Source: Verrucomicrobiales bacterium
Lineage (GTDB): Bacteria; Verrucomicrobiota; Verrucomicrobiia; Limisphaerales; J093
DNA length: 64,000 nucleotides
Assembly: GCA_015075445.1 (NCBI GenBank)
Contig: JABTUJ010000008.1
Coordinates: forward strand, 1-64,000
Reading direction: 5' to 3'
Made by a program: the position numbers and the translations under genes. Each line of letters opens with the position of its first letter. Within the stretch, counting starts at the first letter, position 1. Of the stretch, positions 29,301-39,700 are shown piece after piece. A model generated the notes under the pieces. It was not told where the DNA came from. It saw nothing but the letters and a program-made list of their open reading frames with translations, and ran no database searches.

Positions 29301-29453
29301 CTCGGCCTCGCCCGGAGGCAGGCCCGCCGTCCAGGCGAGCGGTGCGATACCGAGGATCGGCATGGCCGCCCACGCCAGGCGGGCAACGCGGCAGAGGAAG
29401 GGGTGGCCGGAGGGAAAAGGAAACCGACCCCGGAGAATTGGCGGTGTACTCAT
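26326..29453 (-). pseudogene. Exported PQQ-type beta-propeller protein with N-terminal methyltransferase-like domain, one frameshift
   Basis: After a signal-like segment (LAWAAMPILGIAPLAWTAG) there is a ~120-residue region with Rossmann methyltransferase features ('GVAVVLGDAAGPFCIELAR', 'ELLRVLRPAGKAFLGG'). It is followed by ~800 residues of PQQ-like propeller repeats ('LDARTGQEVWRAYTGG', 'VYALADG', 'LPEGRLLWAHRLPG'). The fusion is known from Planctomycetes and Verrucomicrobia, but no activity is established that I can cite. The frame is open from 29453 to about 27110, where a base appears to be missing, and continues in another frame to the TGA at 26326; the restored length is about 1040 residues. 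An upstream ATG at 29489 is possible. Confidence 0.8.
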
Positions 29454-29567
29454 GGCCGTGGCTGGAGGTGACGGGCTCATTAATGCCACTGGCAGGCGGC
29501 GAACTCAAGCCCAGGTTCGATGATTGCGACTTCCCTTGCCCACGGATCCCGTTACCCTCCCGGGCTG

Positions 29568-30719
29568 ATGTCCCTGTGGCGAGTCGTTCTGCGCGAGCTG
29601 ATGCACCGGAAGCTCAACGCGCTGCTCAGCACTCTGGGGATCGCGGCCGCCGTGGCGTTGTTCGTTGCCTACTTCACCACGGCCGAGGCGGCGAACCGGG
29701 AGACCACCCGCGTCACCCGTGACCTCGGCTTCAACCTGCGCATCATCCCCAAGGACACCAACATGGAGCGGTTCTGGGCCGACGGATACGCGGACCAGAC
29801 GATGGCCGAGGAAACGGTCGAGCGCCTCGCGAACCACGCCGGCGTGTGGGTCGTGTTCAATCACCTGGTGGCAACGCTGCAGGAGAAGGTGCCGGTCCAC
29901 GGCCGGGAGATCCTGCTGACCGGCCTGGCCCGCGCGCGCACCGCCCCCGCGCAGCAGAAGCAACCCATGGGCTTTGCCATCGAGCCAGGCACCGTCCACG
30001 TCGGTTACGAGGTGGCCCGACTGTTCGGCCTGCGCAAGGGGGATGCGCTCGAGTTCGGCGCGACCCGCTTCACGGTGGCGCAGTGCCTGGTCGAGAGCGG
30101 CACGGACGACGACCTCCGGGTCTTCGGTTGGTTGCCCGATGTGCAGCGCGTCCTGAATCGGCCGGGCCGCATCAACGAGATCAAGGCGATCGACTGCCTC
30201 TGCCTGACTGCTGACCAGGACCCGCTGACGCTCCTTCGCGAGGAACTGGCCCGGGCGTTGCCGGAGGCGAAGGTGGTGCAACTCCGGACCATCGCGGACG
30301 CCCGCGCCCGGCAACGCCAGAGCACAACCCGGTACGCCGCGTTCCTCACGCCCTTTCTCCTGGCCGCCGCCGCCGCCTGGGTGGGCGTGCTGGCCATCCT
30401 GAACGCCCGCGAACGCCGGCTCGAGTTGGGCATCCTGCGCGCGCTGGGTTATGGATCGTTCCGCCTGGCGGGCTTGTTCCTGGCGCGGGCGATCGTGTTG
30501 GGGATCCTGGGAGCCGGCGCCGGCTACCTGGTCGGATCGGCGCTCGCCCTGCACTACGGCCCCGCCCTCTTCCCGGTGACGGCGAAGGCGATTCAGGCGA
30601 TGCCGTCGTTGCTGCTCGGGAGCGCGATGGCGGCACCGGTGCTGGCGGCGCTGGCCAGCGCGATTCCGGCCGTCTTCGCGGTCATTCAAGACCCGGCGGA
30701 AATCCTGCGGGAGGGATAG
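29568..30719 (+). CDS. ABC transporter permease, FtsX/MacB type
   Basis: 383 residues from the ATG at 29568 (MSLWRVVLRELMHRKLN), with one membrane helix near the N-terminus (LLSTLGIAAAVALFVAYF), a ~230-residue periplasmic domain, and three membrane helices at the C-terminus (FLTPFLLAAAAAWVGVLAIL; FLARAIVLGILGAGAGYLVG; LLLGSAMAAPVLAALASAIP), ending in the family's 'DPAEILREG'. This is the LolE/MacB/FtsX topology, used for lipoprotein release, efflux or mechanotransmission rather than import. The ATPase gene begins 4 bases later. Confidence 0.9.
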   Translation: MSLWRVVLRELMHRKLNALLSTLGIAAAVALFVAYFTTAEAANRETTRVTRDLGFNLRIIPKDTNMERFWADGYADQTMAEETVERLANHAGVWVVFNHLVATLQEKVPVHGREILLTGLARARTAPAQQKQPMGFAIEPGTVHVGYEVARLFGLRKGDALEFGATRFTVAQCLVESGTDDDLRVFGWLPDVQRVLNRPGRINEIKAIDCLCLTADQDPLTLLREELARALPEAKVVQLRTIADARARQRQSTTRYAAFLTPFLLAAAAAWVGVLAILNARERRLELGILRALGYGSFRLAGLFLARAIVLGILGAGAGYLVGSALALHYGPALFPVTAKAIQAMPSLLLGSAMAAPVLAALASAIPAVFAVIQDPAEILREG

Positions 30720-30723
30720 CGCC

Positions 30724-31731
<1,008 letters not shown>

Positions 31732-31933
31732 ATACTTGGCCGGGTGTCTCCGACTCATTGATAGCCAGCGGTACCGAAGGTCGGCACCTCGGCGGCAGGG
31801 TCGAGGCTCGATCGCCGCGCGCGCGATGCGTGAGGGAATCGCCCCTTCAGGACCCACGGCATGAGTCATGTCTACCTCACATCCACACAGTGCGCGGGGG
31901 GGCGGCGGTTCCTTACGGAACCGATCACCGGCC

Positions 31934-34900
31934 ATGAACCTCACCAAGCACGGCGGCTTCCTTGCCGCCGTATTACTGGCTTTGCTCAGCGGGGCGGTCG
32001 TGGCGCAAGCACCCGTCCGAACCGAGGTGATTCCGACGCTGGGGCGTATGGGCGCGTTGGCCATTCAGCCGGACGGGCTCGTCCTGGCAGGAGGTTTCGC
32101 CTTTCTCTCCCGGCTCTACCCGGATGGGACTCGGGAGGACTTGCCGTCCAGACATATCCTCAACACGTCTAAGCTGGGGGTGCAAGCGGATGGCGGGATC
32201 CTCATCCAAGACCACTCCCGCCTGTGGCGGTTGGGTCCCGACGGCCTGGACCCGACACGGATTGATACCTCCCGCGATTTCGCGCTCCAACCCGACGGCA
32301 ACCTGCTGGTCTCCTCCTTCTCGGGCCTTGTCCGGCGCACGCCGGACGGTTCCTTGGACCCGTCGTTCGCGTCAACGATCCCCACGTCACTGGAGACGAG
32401 CGTTGAGCTTCAAGAGGACGGGAAGATCCTGGTCGGCAGCGCGATCCCTCCGCTGGTCCAGCGGCTGGACCCCGACGGAACCCCCGATGCGAGTTTCCAG
32501 TCCGAGCTCCAGCCGACGGTGGTCACTGGCATCGTGCCTCAACCGGACGGGAAGGTCCTGCTCAGCGGCCATCTCGTCATGGGAGGCGAGATCAGCGGGT
32601 TGATCCGCCTGAACGCCGATGGTTCTGTGGACCCGGGCTTCCGTCCTCCGCCGGAACTCGTGCCCCCCGTGGGTGGCTTGGCGCTCCAGGCCGACGGGAA
32701 ACTCGTGGTCGTCGGTTCGTTCCAGGCCACCGACGCAGCCGAGCGGCTACAGCTCTTTCGACTGGCCCCGGACGGAACTCTGGAGACGCTCTTTGCCGTG
32801 GAGCCGCTGGAGCAGGTTTCGCGACCCGTGCCACCGTACGACAGAGTTCGTCTGGCCATCGAGGAAGACGGAGCGATTCTGGTTGGGGCCTCCTCGAATG
32901 TGATACGGGTGGTCCACTCAGAACCAGCCACGCAGCGACTGGCGATCGAGGGCACAACGATCCAATGGCTCCGGGACGGAGCGAGCGCCGAGATCTTCCA
33001 CGCTCAATTTGCGTCGTCCACGGATGGTGTCGTCTGGACGAATCTGGGGAGTGGCCGGCGCATCCCAGGCGGCTGGAGCCTCGAGGGTGTCCGGGTTGCG
33101 GACGGCGCGAGAGTGCGCGCCCGCGGTTTCGTCAGTGGGACTTCCTGGTATCTGGAAACCATTTCCGGCCCGCCTCTGTTGAAGGCCGGCCCTGCCAGCC
33201 GCACGAACGATGTGGGCTCAGCCGTCGTGTTCCGGGTCGCCGCCAAGGGCGATGAGCCCTTGAGCTTCCGCTGGTTCAAAGACGGGGTCGCCCTGCCGGA
33301 ACCCGAAACCGCCAGCCTCCGCTTGCCCCACGTCACCTGGCTGGACTCGGGAGAATATTCCGTCCAGGTCAGCAACGCGCTGGGTTCTCTGACGAGCCCG
33401 GCCGCACGCCTCACGGTGCGCGATCCGGTCTTGCTCACCCAGCCCCGGTCTCAATGGGTCAATGCCGGGAGCGACGGACAGCTCGAGGTTGGCGCTCTTG
33501 GCACCGCACTCGGCTATCAATGGCGTAAGGATGGACTGCCCATCGCCGGTGCGACCAACGCGGTGCTCAGGTTGCCGCACGTCGGCGGGTCCGATTCGGG
33601 GGATTACGATGTTGTCCTGACGGGTGCGGGCGGCACCGTCGCCAGTTCGGTGGCTTCCCTCCGGGTGAACCTCGCGCTTCCGGACGCGTGGAACCCGCGG
33701 TTCGCAGCCACCACCGAATGGTATCCTTTTCAGTCGGCTGCCTTCCAGGCCAACGGCGCCCTGTTGATGGGCGGGCTCTTTCGCACCCTCGACTGGCCGA
33801 CACGCGCGAACCTGGTCCGCTTCCACGCCGATGGCACCCTCGACGCGAGTTTCGCTCCCGTAATCGAAGGGCCCGATCCACTGAGCGTCAATGCCATCGC
33901 CATCGAGGCCGATGACCGGATCGTGATCGGTGGCAGTTTCACCAAGGTCGCAGGACAGGAGCGAACCTATCTGGCCCGCTTGGAGGCGGACGGCACACTC
34001 GACGCCGACTTCGTGCCGCTGATTGCGGGGCAAAGGGGGACTGGACCGTCGCAGGTGATGGCTCTCCAGTTCCTGCCGGATGGCCGACTCCTGGTGGGAG
34101 GCTCGTTCTCGTCGGTGGATGGCTATGCGCGGCCCGGGTTGGCCAGGCTAACCCGGGAGGGGCGGTTGGATTCGTCCTTCGACCCGCAAGCCGGCCACGT
34201 CCCGACGAGCATCTGGTCCCTGGTCCGGCAGCCCGACGGCAAGCTGCTCGTCGCCGGGTGGGGTCTCACACGCTTGAATCCCGACGGCACCGCTGACCCG
34301 ACGTTTCAGCCCGAGGTGAGCGCTTCGAGCGTGTCGCGCCTCCTTCTCCAGCCCGACGGGAAGATCCTGATCTCGGGATCTGGTCCGGGTTTCCTCAATG
34401 CCTCGGTCCGCTTGAATCCCGACGGAACAGTCGACCGCAGCTTCTCGGACCCCTATCTCGAAGGTGTCGTGCAGGCACTCCAGGCGGACGGGAAGATCCT
34501 GCTGGAGCGTCGTCTCGGCGGTGTCGAGACCGATGGTAGACCAGGTCCCGCGCTCACCCGATTGAACACCAATGGAATCGAGGAACTGTCACTTGGCGTG
34601 GCGTTTGACAATCACTTCGGCGTCCTGGGGATTGCCGCCGACGGAACGATCCCTGTGGCCGGCACCTTCACGACCGTTGCCGGCCAGTCCCGACCCCAGT
34701 CGGCGCGACTCCGGAGTGCGGAAGCCGTGACCGATACCCTGAGCCTCTTCGGGAGAACGGCCACGTGGCTGCGTAGCGGCCCGACGATCGAGATCGAGCG
34801 CTGCACCTTCGCATACTCCACCGACGGCATCCATTGGCAGGAATGGGGTGCTGGACGGCGCATCCAGGGAGGCTGGGTGCTGGAGGACCTCGAACTGAAC

Positions 34901-35197
34901 TCCGCCGGCGTGCTGCGGGTGCGGGGATTCGCCGGGGGCAGTGTTTACGAGCGGCGGCTGGAAGTGCCACTCTGGCTGCAGGTGAAGGAAATGCGGCACG
35001 ACGCGGGGGCGGGACAGGCGATCCTGGCTGGGATCGCACCGCCGGGGAAGCGCGTGGCTTTGGAGTCATCCGGCGACTTGAAGCACTGGGAAACTGTGGC
35101 CATCGAGCCGGCTGGGGGCGAACCACTGCGGTATTCGGTCCCGAGGAACTCGGGTGTGGAGGGTGTATTCTTCCGGTTGCGCCAGTTGACCGACTGA
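31934..35197 (+). CDS. Secreted delta-60-repeat protein with Ig-like domains
   Basis: 1087 residues. The signal peptide MNLTKHGGFLAAVLLALLSG sets the start at 31934 rather than 31868. Delta-60 repeats ('LDPSF..........QPDGKILVGG', ~55 residues each) occupy ~32-290 and ~585-930. Two Ig-like domains lie between (~415-578: 'GSAVVFRVAAKGDEPLSFRW', 'DSGEYSVQVSN'). The C-terminal ~55 residues ('VALESSGDLKHWETV' to 'GVFFRLRQLTD') form the module shared with other secreted proteins here. Delta-60 repeats are predicted beta-propeller blades. An extracellular, probably surface-attached role is inferred; no enzymatic residues are seen. Confidence 0.88.
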   Translation: MNLTKHGGFLAAVLLALLSGAVVAQAPVRTEVIPTLGRMGALAIQPDGLVLAGGFAFLSRLYPDGTREDLPSRHILNTSKLGVQADGGILIQDHSRLWRLGPDGLDPTRIDTSRDFALQPDGNLLVSSFSGLVRRTPDGSLDPSFASTIPTSLETSVELQEDGKILVGSAIPPLVQRLDPDGTPDASFQSELQPTVVTGIVPQPDGKVLLSGHLVMGGEISGLIRLNADGSVDPGFRPPPELVPPVGGLALQADGKLVVVGSFQATDAAERLQLFRLAPDGTLETLFAVEPLEQVSRPVPPYDRVRLAIEEDGAILVGASSNVIRVVHSEPATQRLAIEGTTIQWLRDGASAEIFHAQFASSTDGVVWTNLGSGRRIPGGWSLEGVRVADGARVRARGFVSGTSWYLETISGPPLLKAGPASRTNDVGSAVVFRVAAKGDEPLSFRWFKDGVALPEPETASLRLPHVTWLDSGEYSVQVSNALGSLTSPAARLTVRDPVLLTQPRSQWVNAGSDGQLEVGALGTALGYQWRKDGLPIAGATNAVLRLPHVGGSDSGDYDVVLTGAGGTVASSVASLRVNLALPDAWNPRFAATTEWYPFQSAAFQANGALLMGGLFRTLDWPTRANLVRFHADGTLDASFAPVIEGPDPLSVNAIAIEADDRIVIGGSFTKVAGQERTYLARLEADGTLDADFVPLIAGQRGTGPSQVMALQFLPDGRLLVGGSFSSVDGYARPGLARLTREGRLDSSFDPQAGHVPTSIWSLVRQPDGKLLVAGWGLTRLNPDGTADPTFQPEVSASSVSRLLLQPDGKILISGSGPGFLNASVRLNPDGTVDRSFSDPYLEGVVQALQADGKILLERRLGGVETDGRPGPALTRLNTNGIEELSLGVAFDNHFGVLGIAADGTIPVAGTFTTVAGQSRPQSARLRSAEAVTDTLSLFGRTATWLRSGPTIEIERCTFAYSTDGIHWQEWGAGRRIQGGWVLEDLELNSAGVLRVRGFAGGSVYERRLEVPLWLQVKEMRHDAGAGQAILAGIAPPGKRVALESSGDLKHWETVAIEPAGGEPLRYSVPRNSGVEGVFFRLRQLTD

Positions 35198-35319
35198 TAT
35201 CCCTCCAGCCATTGCAGCATGCGCGGATCGATGGCGATGCCCTCTTTCATGCTGCCGCAAAGCTATCACGAATCCCCCGGAAGGCACGTGGTTTACGGAC
35301 TGCTGTGCCCATCGACCTT

Positions 35320-35375
35320 GTGCTCGCCCGGCGTGCGGGCCGAGTGGCGCTCAGCGGTAACTCGTCCGCGGCCGG
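35320..35375 (+). repeat. Second copy of the segment shared with the ABC ATPase tail
   Basis: On the plus strand this reads [16 protein letters not shown], which looks like the C-terminus of an ABC ATPase of the LolD type and parallels RGHVALSDN at 31371. No ATPase body lies upstream, so it appears to be an orphan tail pasted next to the pseudopilin stop codon. Confidence 0.6.
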
Positions 35376-36064
35376 TTCTGCATGAGCGCCACGTGGCCGT
35401 CCAGGTAAACCACGTTCAACCCCCGGGCATGCGAGCGGCCATGCGGAAAGGGCGCGCCCTGCCGGAAGAAGTCGCACATCACCCAGCGCTCAGCCGGACC
35501 TGCCTCGGGCTGCGGCTTGTCGGGATCCAGCCAGACCACCCCGCTGGTCTTGAGCTGCCGCGGCACGAAATTCGCCGTCTCCCGCCAGTAACCGCCCGAC
35601 TCGGGGCAGTACTTGTTGGTTCGGAAGCTCCAATAGACGTAGGAGATGTTGCCCGCCGCGCGGTTCGTGGGCGTGTCGATCACCGAGTCGATGCCGCCCT
35701 TGGGCGTGTACGCCGGGTCCTGGGCGTAGCGCTCGCCGAACCGCGCCTGCGGACAATACAGCGAGGTCACCAGCCCCGGCTGGTACGCCTCCAGCCGCGC
35801 CACCAACTCCGGATGCGGATTGTGTTCGGTCCATTCCAGGGGATAGCAGTCCGCGGAGTCGTCGGCATACATCAGCAGCGTCAGGTTCACCTGCCGCAGG
35901 TTGCTGGCGCAGGACTTCTCGTGGGCGAGGGATTTGACGCGGCCGAGCCCCGGCAGGAGCAGGCTGGCGAGCACGGCGATGATCGCGATCACCACCAACA
36001 GCTCGATCAGCGTGAACGCCGGCACCGCGGGAGGATCTCGCCGGGCGCGTCCCCGCACCCGCAT
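35351..36064 (-). CDS. Type II/IV pseudopilin-like protein with H-X9-DG motif
   Basis: 237 residues from the ATG at 36064. The prepilin leader ends just before [20 protein letters not shown], with Phe +1 and Glu +5 of the processed form, so it should be cleaved and methylated by PilD-like prepilin peptidase. The C-terminal part has the H-X9-DG signature (H...VVYLDGH) of the large Planctomycetes-Verrucomicrobia family. Such proteins are numerous in these genomes, and whether they build a secretion pseudopilus or act singly is unknown. The last 25 bases fall in the segment shared with 31371-31402. A longer start at 36220 adds only Arg/Pro-rich residues. Confidence 0.88.
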   Translation of the reverse strand: MRVRGRARRDPPAVPAFTLIELLVVIAIIAVLASLLLPGLGRVKSLAHEKSCASNLRQVNLTLLMYADDSADCYPLEWTEHNPHPELVARLEAYQPGLVTSLYCPQARFGERYAQDPAYTPKGGIDSVIDTPTNRAAGNISYVYWSFRTNKYCPESGGYWRETANFVPRQLKTSGVVWLDPDKPQPEAGPAERWVMCDFFRQGAPFPHGRSHARGLNVVYLDGHVALMQNRPRTSYR

Positions 36065-36413
36065 TCCCAGACGCCGGGACGGGCCCGCTGGCGGAAGGGG
36101 TATCACGGCCCGACGATGCGGCCCTCTGCCGCGCGGGTCAATCACGTCCCTAACGCCGGTGCGGAACGTGATGCGCCGGCCGGCCCGGACGGTGGGGATG
36201 GGCCCCGCCCGGCGGAGCACGACGGCCGAAGTTGGGCGGGGGCGGAGCCACGCGGGGGTGACACAACGGCCCGGGCGGAGGAATCACGCGTGATCCGGTG
36301 ATTGGAAGGCACCCCGCCGAGCGCCCTGGTCCAGTGACCGGGCCATTCCCAGGCAGCGTTGACGTCGCCGCTCCCAGGCGCTCTATGCCGACGTGATCGC
36401 GACCTGGAGCAGG
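36065..36413. other. Divergent intergenic region, no gene recognised
   Basis: About 350 bp between the start of the pseudopilin gene (minus) and the Uma2 gene (plus). Translations are Arg/Gly/Pro-rich without a domain. It presumably carries two promoters back to back, but I cannot assign boxes. Confidence 0.4.
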
Positions 36414-36957
36414 ATGTCCTCGCGCCGCACCGAACCGCGCCGGTGGACGTACGCCGAACTGGCTGCCACGCTGCCGGAGAACAATCTGCCCACCGAATTG
36501 TGGGACGGGGAACTTGTCACGTCTCCCGCACCTTCCTTCCTCCACCAGGAGATTGTCGATCGTCTTCATGACCGGCTGAAAGCCTGGGTGCGGTCCCATC
36601 GCCTCGGCAAGACCGCCACCGCGCCGGTCGACATGGTGTTGGCCCCGCGCCGGGCCGTGCAACCCGACCTGGTTTTATCGCCAACGAACGGCTGGGCATC
36701 ATCGGCGAGCGGATCGAAGGAGCTGACCTCGTCGTCGAGGTGCCTCCCCGGGCACGCGACGCCGGACCGCTCGGACAAGCGGGACCTCTACGACAGCACG
36801 GCGTCAGGAATACTGGCTCGTGGACCCGGAAGCCCGGACCGTCGAGGTGCTGTTCCTCGAACGCGGGGCGTATCGGCTGGTGGGGCGCTGGACCAGCGGC
36901 CAGGCCGGCTCCCGACTGCTCAAAGGTTTCAAAGTCCCGTCCCGGACTTGTTGTGAG
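36414..36957 (+). pseudogene. Uma2-family (DUF820) PD-(D/E)XK-like nuclease, frameshifted
   Basis: Starts MSSRRTEPRRWTYAELAATL with GGAGC upstream. It follows the Uma2 pattern: 'LPTELWDGELVTSPAPS' (Glu of the active site), 'HQEIVDRLHDRL', 'APVDMVLAP', 'QPDLV', then, after a frame change near 36670, '[22 protein letters not shown]', and after further changes 'KRDLYDS' and '[14 protein letters not shown]'. At least two single-base shifts break the gene before the Asp/Glu-X-Lys part is complete. Uma2 proteins are abundant in Cyanobacteria and Planctomycetes-Verrucomicrobia; their biological role is unresolved. Confidence 0.8.
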
Positions 36958-37150
36958 CCCGCACCCCTGACCAAAGCCAAGGGTAGTCCGTTCGAGAACT
37001 GTGGTGCAGGCGTCCCGCCCGTTGCTTCCTCCCCTGCCGCTGGAAGCCGGCGCATTCCCTCCACTGCGCGTCCTCCCGAGAGCAGTGATCTCCGCACCGT
37101 TTGGCAGGCCGGTCCTCTTTGGGCCGGACTGGTATCCTGGAACTTCCCTT

Positions 37151-37212
37151 GAGCTTTGAGCTTTGAGCTTTGAGCTTTGAGCTTTGAGCTTTGAGCTTTG
37201 AGCTTTGAGCTT
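37151..37212 (+). repeat. Heptanucleotide tandem repeat (GAGCTTT)8
   Basis: Eight perfect copies of GAGCTTT (37151-37206) plus a partial ninth. On the minus strand it would translate as repeats of SSKLKAQ, which is a by-product rather than a protein. It lies between the broken Uma2 and MBL genes. Confidence 0.97.
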
Positions 37213-37214
37213 CG

Positions 37215-37911
37215 CCCTCCGTCCTTTCCTCCACAGGTGCCTGGCCCCTGGCGCGTGGAAACCACCTCCGATCTGCAAGGCTGGGAGGGCTGGGTTTCCT
37301 TCGCCAGCGTGGGCGTCACGCGGCATCCGACTCCGCCGCCGCCTATCACCCGCAGCGGTTCTACCGCGCGATCGAGGTGGCTTCGGCGACCCCGCTCACC
37401 GGCGATCACTTCGCCACGGAAGCGGGCGATGCCGTGATCCATCCGGTCAACCACGCGTCCTTCGTCATTGGCTGGAACCAGCGCATCCTCTATGTCGATC
37501 CCGTGGGGGGCGCGGAGCGCTACCGCGGGCTCCCGCGCGCCGACTTGATCCTGATCACGCATGAGCACGGCGATCATTTGCACACAACCTCACCACCAGC
37601 AATCATCCCAGGGGCAACGGGAACGGCTATATCCTCACCCTCAAGGGCAACGGTTGTATATCAGCGGCGACACCGAGGATACGCCCGAACTGCGCGCACT
37701 CCGGGACATCGATGTCGCGTTCGTGGCGATGAACGTGCCGTACACCATGACGGTGGCCAAAGCCGTCAGCGCCGTGCGCGAGTTCCGCCCGAAGGCGGTC
37801 TACCCCTACCACTATCGGAACGCGGACGGCTCCTTCGCGGATCTCGAGACCTTCAAGCGGCAGGTGGGCACCGACCTCGGCATCGAGGTCCGGCTCCGCA
37901 AGTGGTACTGA
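37215..37911 (+). pseudogene. MBL-fold metallohydrolase with frameshifts and an internal deletion
   Basis: An N-terminal piece (WRVETTSDLQGW ... QRFYRAIEV, in shifting frames) is followed by 'DHFATEAGDAVIHPVNHASF' and the zinc motif THEHGDH. Immediately after this the sequence jumps to 'NHPRGNGNGY' and, in another frame, 'LYISGDTEDTPELRALRDID' through 'YPYHYRNADG' to 'VGTDLGIEVRLRKWY'. Compared with usual MBL proteins of this type, roughly 50-70 residues between the HxHxDH motif and the next metal His are missing, so even after frame repair it would be inactive. The N-terminal piece is the same 'DL..W ... F-Y-R' module seen at the C-termini of secreted proteins. Confidence 0.75.
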
Positions 37912-38192
37912 CCCAGGGCCGACGTACCCGCCACCTCAGGTCAACAGCTTCGGCGAGCCACCCGCCAGCGCCGGGCCCCGGCTAAGGCCAGGCCGACGAG
38001 CGCCATCGCCATCCCGCAGGTCGCCGGTTCGGGGACCGGAGTGATGGCGAACCCATCATAATTGATGAAGTACGGCGCGATCTTGACGTTGGCGATCCCC
38101 AGGGTGTAGTCGCCGGGTTCTTCGACCGATCTCAACACCGTAGCGGGTCCAATCGGAACCAGCCGCGACGGTGTGGAGCGGGCTGATTCCAT

Positions 38193-39264
38193 TTCGCTTC
38201 CAAGATGAGACTAAATGTGCGATCTTGGGCGTATGGCAAGACCTCGACGAATCGATGTGGACTTGGCGGCCAAGGCCCGAGAGGCGCCGCCCGCCCAGGA
38301 CCTCCAGCAGTTGCGCATGGCGCAGGCCGTGCTGTTGCCCAGCCCGGCCCAACTTCAGAACAAACCGCCACGGCTTTGGGCGTCGGCCGGCCACGGTCGC
38401 CCGGTTGCAGACGCGCCAGCGTTATGAACCCGTCCAGCCGCGGCGCGGTCTTGGGCGGCTGACGCCATGCTCTGCTGAGCGCCGCCGAGGAAGCCGCCCT
38501 CCTGGCGGAGTGGCGCCCCGCCGAGCGCGGCGAGTTGGTGGTCCTCACGCCCCTGCGGGCCGCCCCGGACCGACGGGTCGGTCGCCGGGTGAAGCCCTCG
38601 GTGGTGTATCGCTTGGTCCAGCGCCACCGCTGGCGCAAAGTGGCTCCCGACACGCGCCACCCCAAGACCGACACGCCGGGGCAAGAGACGTGGAAAAACG
38701 CTGCCAAGACCTGGCGACCGTGCTGACGCCGGCAGCAGTCCAGGATCGCCCCGTGCGGTTGATGTTCCAGGACGAGGCCCGCTTTGGCCGGATGGCGCGG
38801 ATCCGGCGCTGGGGCTCCGCCCCTTTGCGGCCGACGGTGTGCAACGGTTACGAACGGCAATTCACCATGTCTTATGGCGCCGTGAGTCCCCTGGCGTCAA
38901 CTGACTGGAGCCTGAGCGGCCAGATGAACACCGCCCAGATGAACGGCTTTCTGCTCCAGGTCAGTCGGCCCATGCGGACGAATCATCGTCATGGTGGTCG
39001 ACGGAGCCAGTTCGCACAAGAGCAAGGACTTGGTGGTGCCGGAGAACATCCGGCTCATCGGCTTGCCGGCCTACTCCCCGGAGCTCAACCCGAAGAACAC
39101 GTTTGGGACGAGGTCGGGAAAGGCGTTTCAAATCTGGTCCTGGACCGATGGAACTGGTGGTGGAGCCGACCTGCTGGCGAGTTGAGTGCCTTGGCTGCGG
39201 CACCCGATCGGGTGCGCAGCCTTACGGCTTGGCCTTGGATTGTTAGTCTCAACTTGAAAGCGAA
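38193..39264 (+). mobile_element. IS630-family-like insertion sequence, ~1.07 kb
   Basis: Terminal inverted repeats: the left end TTCGCTTCCAAGATGAGACT (38193 onward) and the complement of the right end TTCGCTTTCAAGTTGAGACT (to 39264) match at 20 of 22 positions including the next two bases, with weaker similarity outside. The length fits IS630 (about 1.0-1.2 kb). A TA, the usual IS630 target, adjoins the right end (39266-39267), but the left flank reads CAT, so a clean TA duplication is not seen. It splits a PEP-CTERM gene. Confidence 0.85.
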
Positions 39265-39268
39265 CTAG
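38233..39268 (+). pseudogene. IS630-family transposase, multiply frameshifted
   Basis: ATG at 38233 (MARPRRIDVDLAAKAREAP). Recognisable pieces in shifting frames: an N-terminal helix-turn-helix region; 'LTPAAVQDRPVRLMFQDEARFG' with the first catalytic Asp; 'MVVDGASSHKSKDL' with the second; 'LPAYSPELNP' with the third acidic residue expected just after, in another frame (EHVWDEV); and the family's C-terminal 'RVRSLTAWPWIV'. At least four frame changes mean this copy cannot make transposase. Its stop TAG falls just beyond the right inverted repeat. Confidence 0.85.
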
Positions 39269-39700
39269 AATGAGGTAGAAGCCGTCGATGGTGAAGCGGA
39301 ACTCGCCGTCTCCCAGGGTCACCGTCGCGATACCGGGAAGGGTCAGGGTTCCGGCCGGGGCCGCAGCGTACACCGAGAGTTCGAAGACGCCGGGGGCATC
39401 GAACGTGACGGTCTGTTGCAGACGGTCACCCCCGGCATAGGTGCTGGCGTACTGCTCCCCTTCCCAGGGCGAGAGGGCCGCGGACCAGGTATTGAATGAC
39501 CCGGTCGAGGTCGGGGGTGCAAACGGCTTGACCACCGCCGCGTCATTGTCGAACGACCAGGGGCCGGAGGCCGGCCGGACGAAGGTCCCAGGTTCCACGG
39601 CGTACGTTTCGAAGCCCGGGTCGACCAGGGCGGCGGCGTGGATCACGGGCGCTGCCACCAGCAGTGTGACGAATCGAGAGAGGGAGGTTGGCATGTGCAT

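Larger units (their letters stand above)
37941..39700 (-). pseudogene. PEP-CTERM surface protein gene interrupted by an IS630-like element
   Basis: The 5' part (39700 down to ~39265) encodes a signal peptide (MPTSLSRFVTLLVAAPVIHA) and a beta-sandwich ('ALVDPGFETYAVEPG' ... 'GEFRFTIDGFYLI'). The 3' part (~38192 down to 37941) encodes 'EEPGDYTLGIANVKIAPYF' and ends in a PEP-CTERM sorting signal: VPEPAT, a hydrophobic helix (GMAMALVGLALAGA), then RRWRVARR. Between them sits the element at 38193..39264, and another frame change lies near 38125. PEP-CTERM proteins are exported and processed by an exosortase (EpsH/XrtA type), which must be encoded elsewhere. Confidence 0.85.

Noticed and set aside
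37151..37212. SSKLKAQ-repeat peptide on the minus strand
   Set aside because: Product of the (GAGCTTT)n microsatellite; frames containing it have no other protein-like features.
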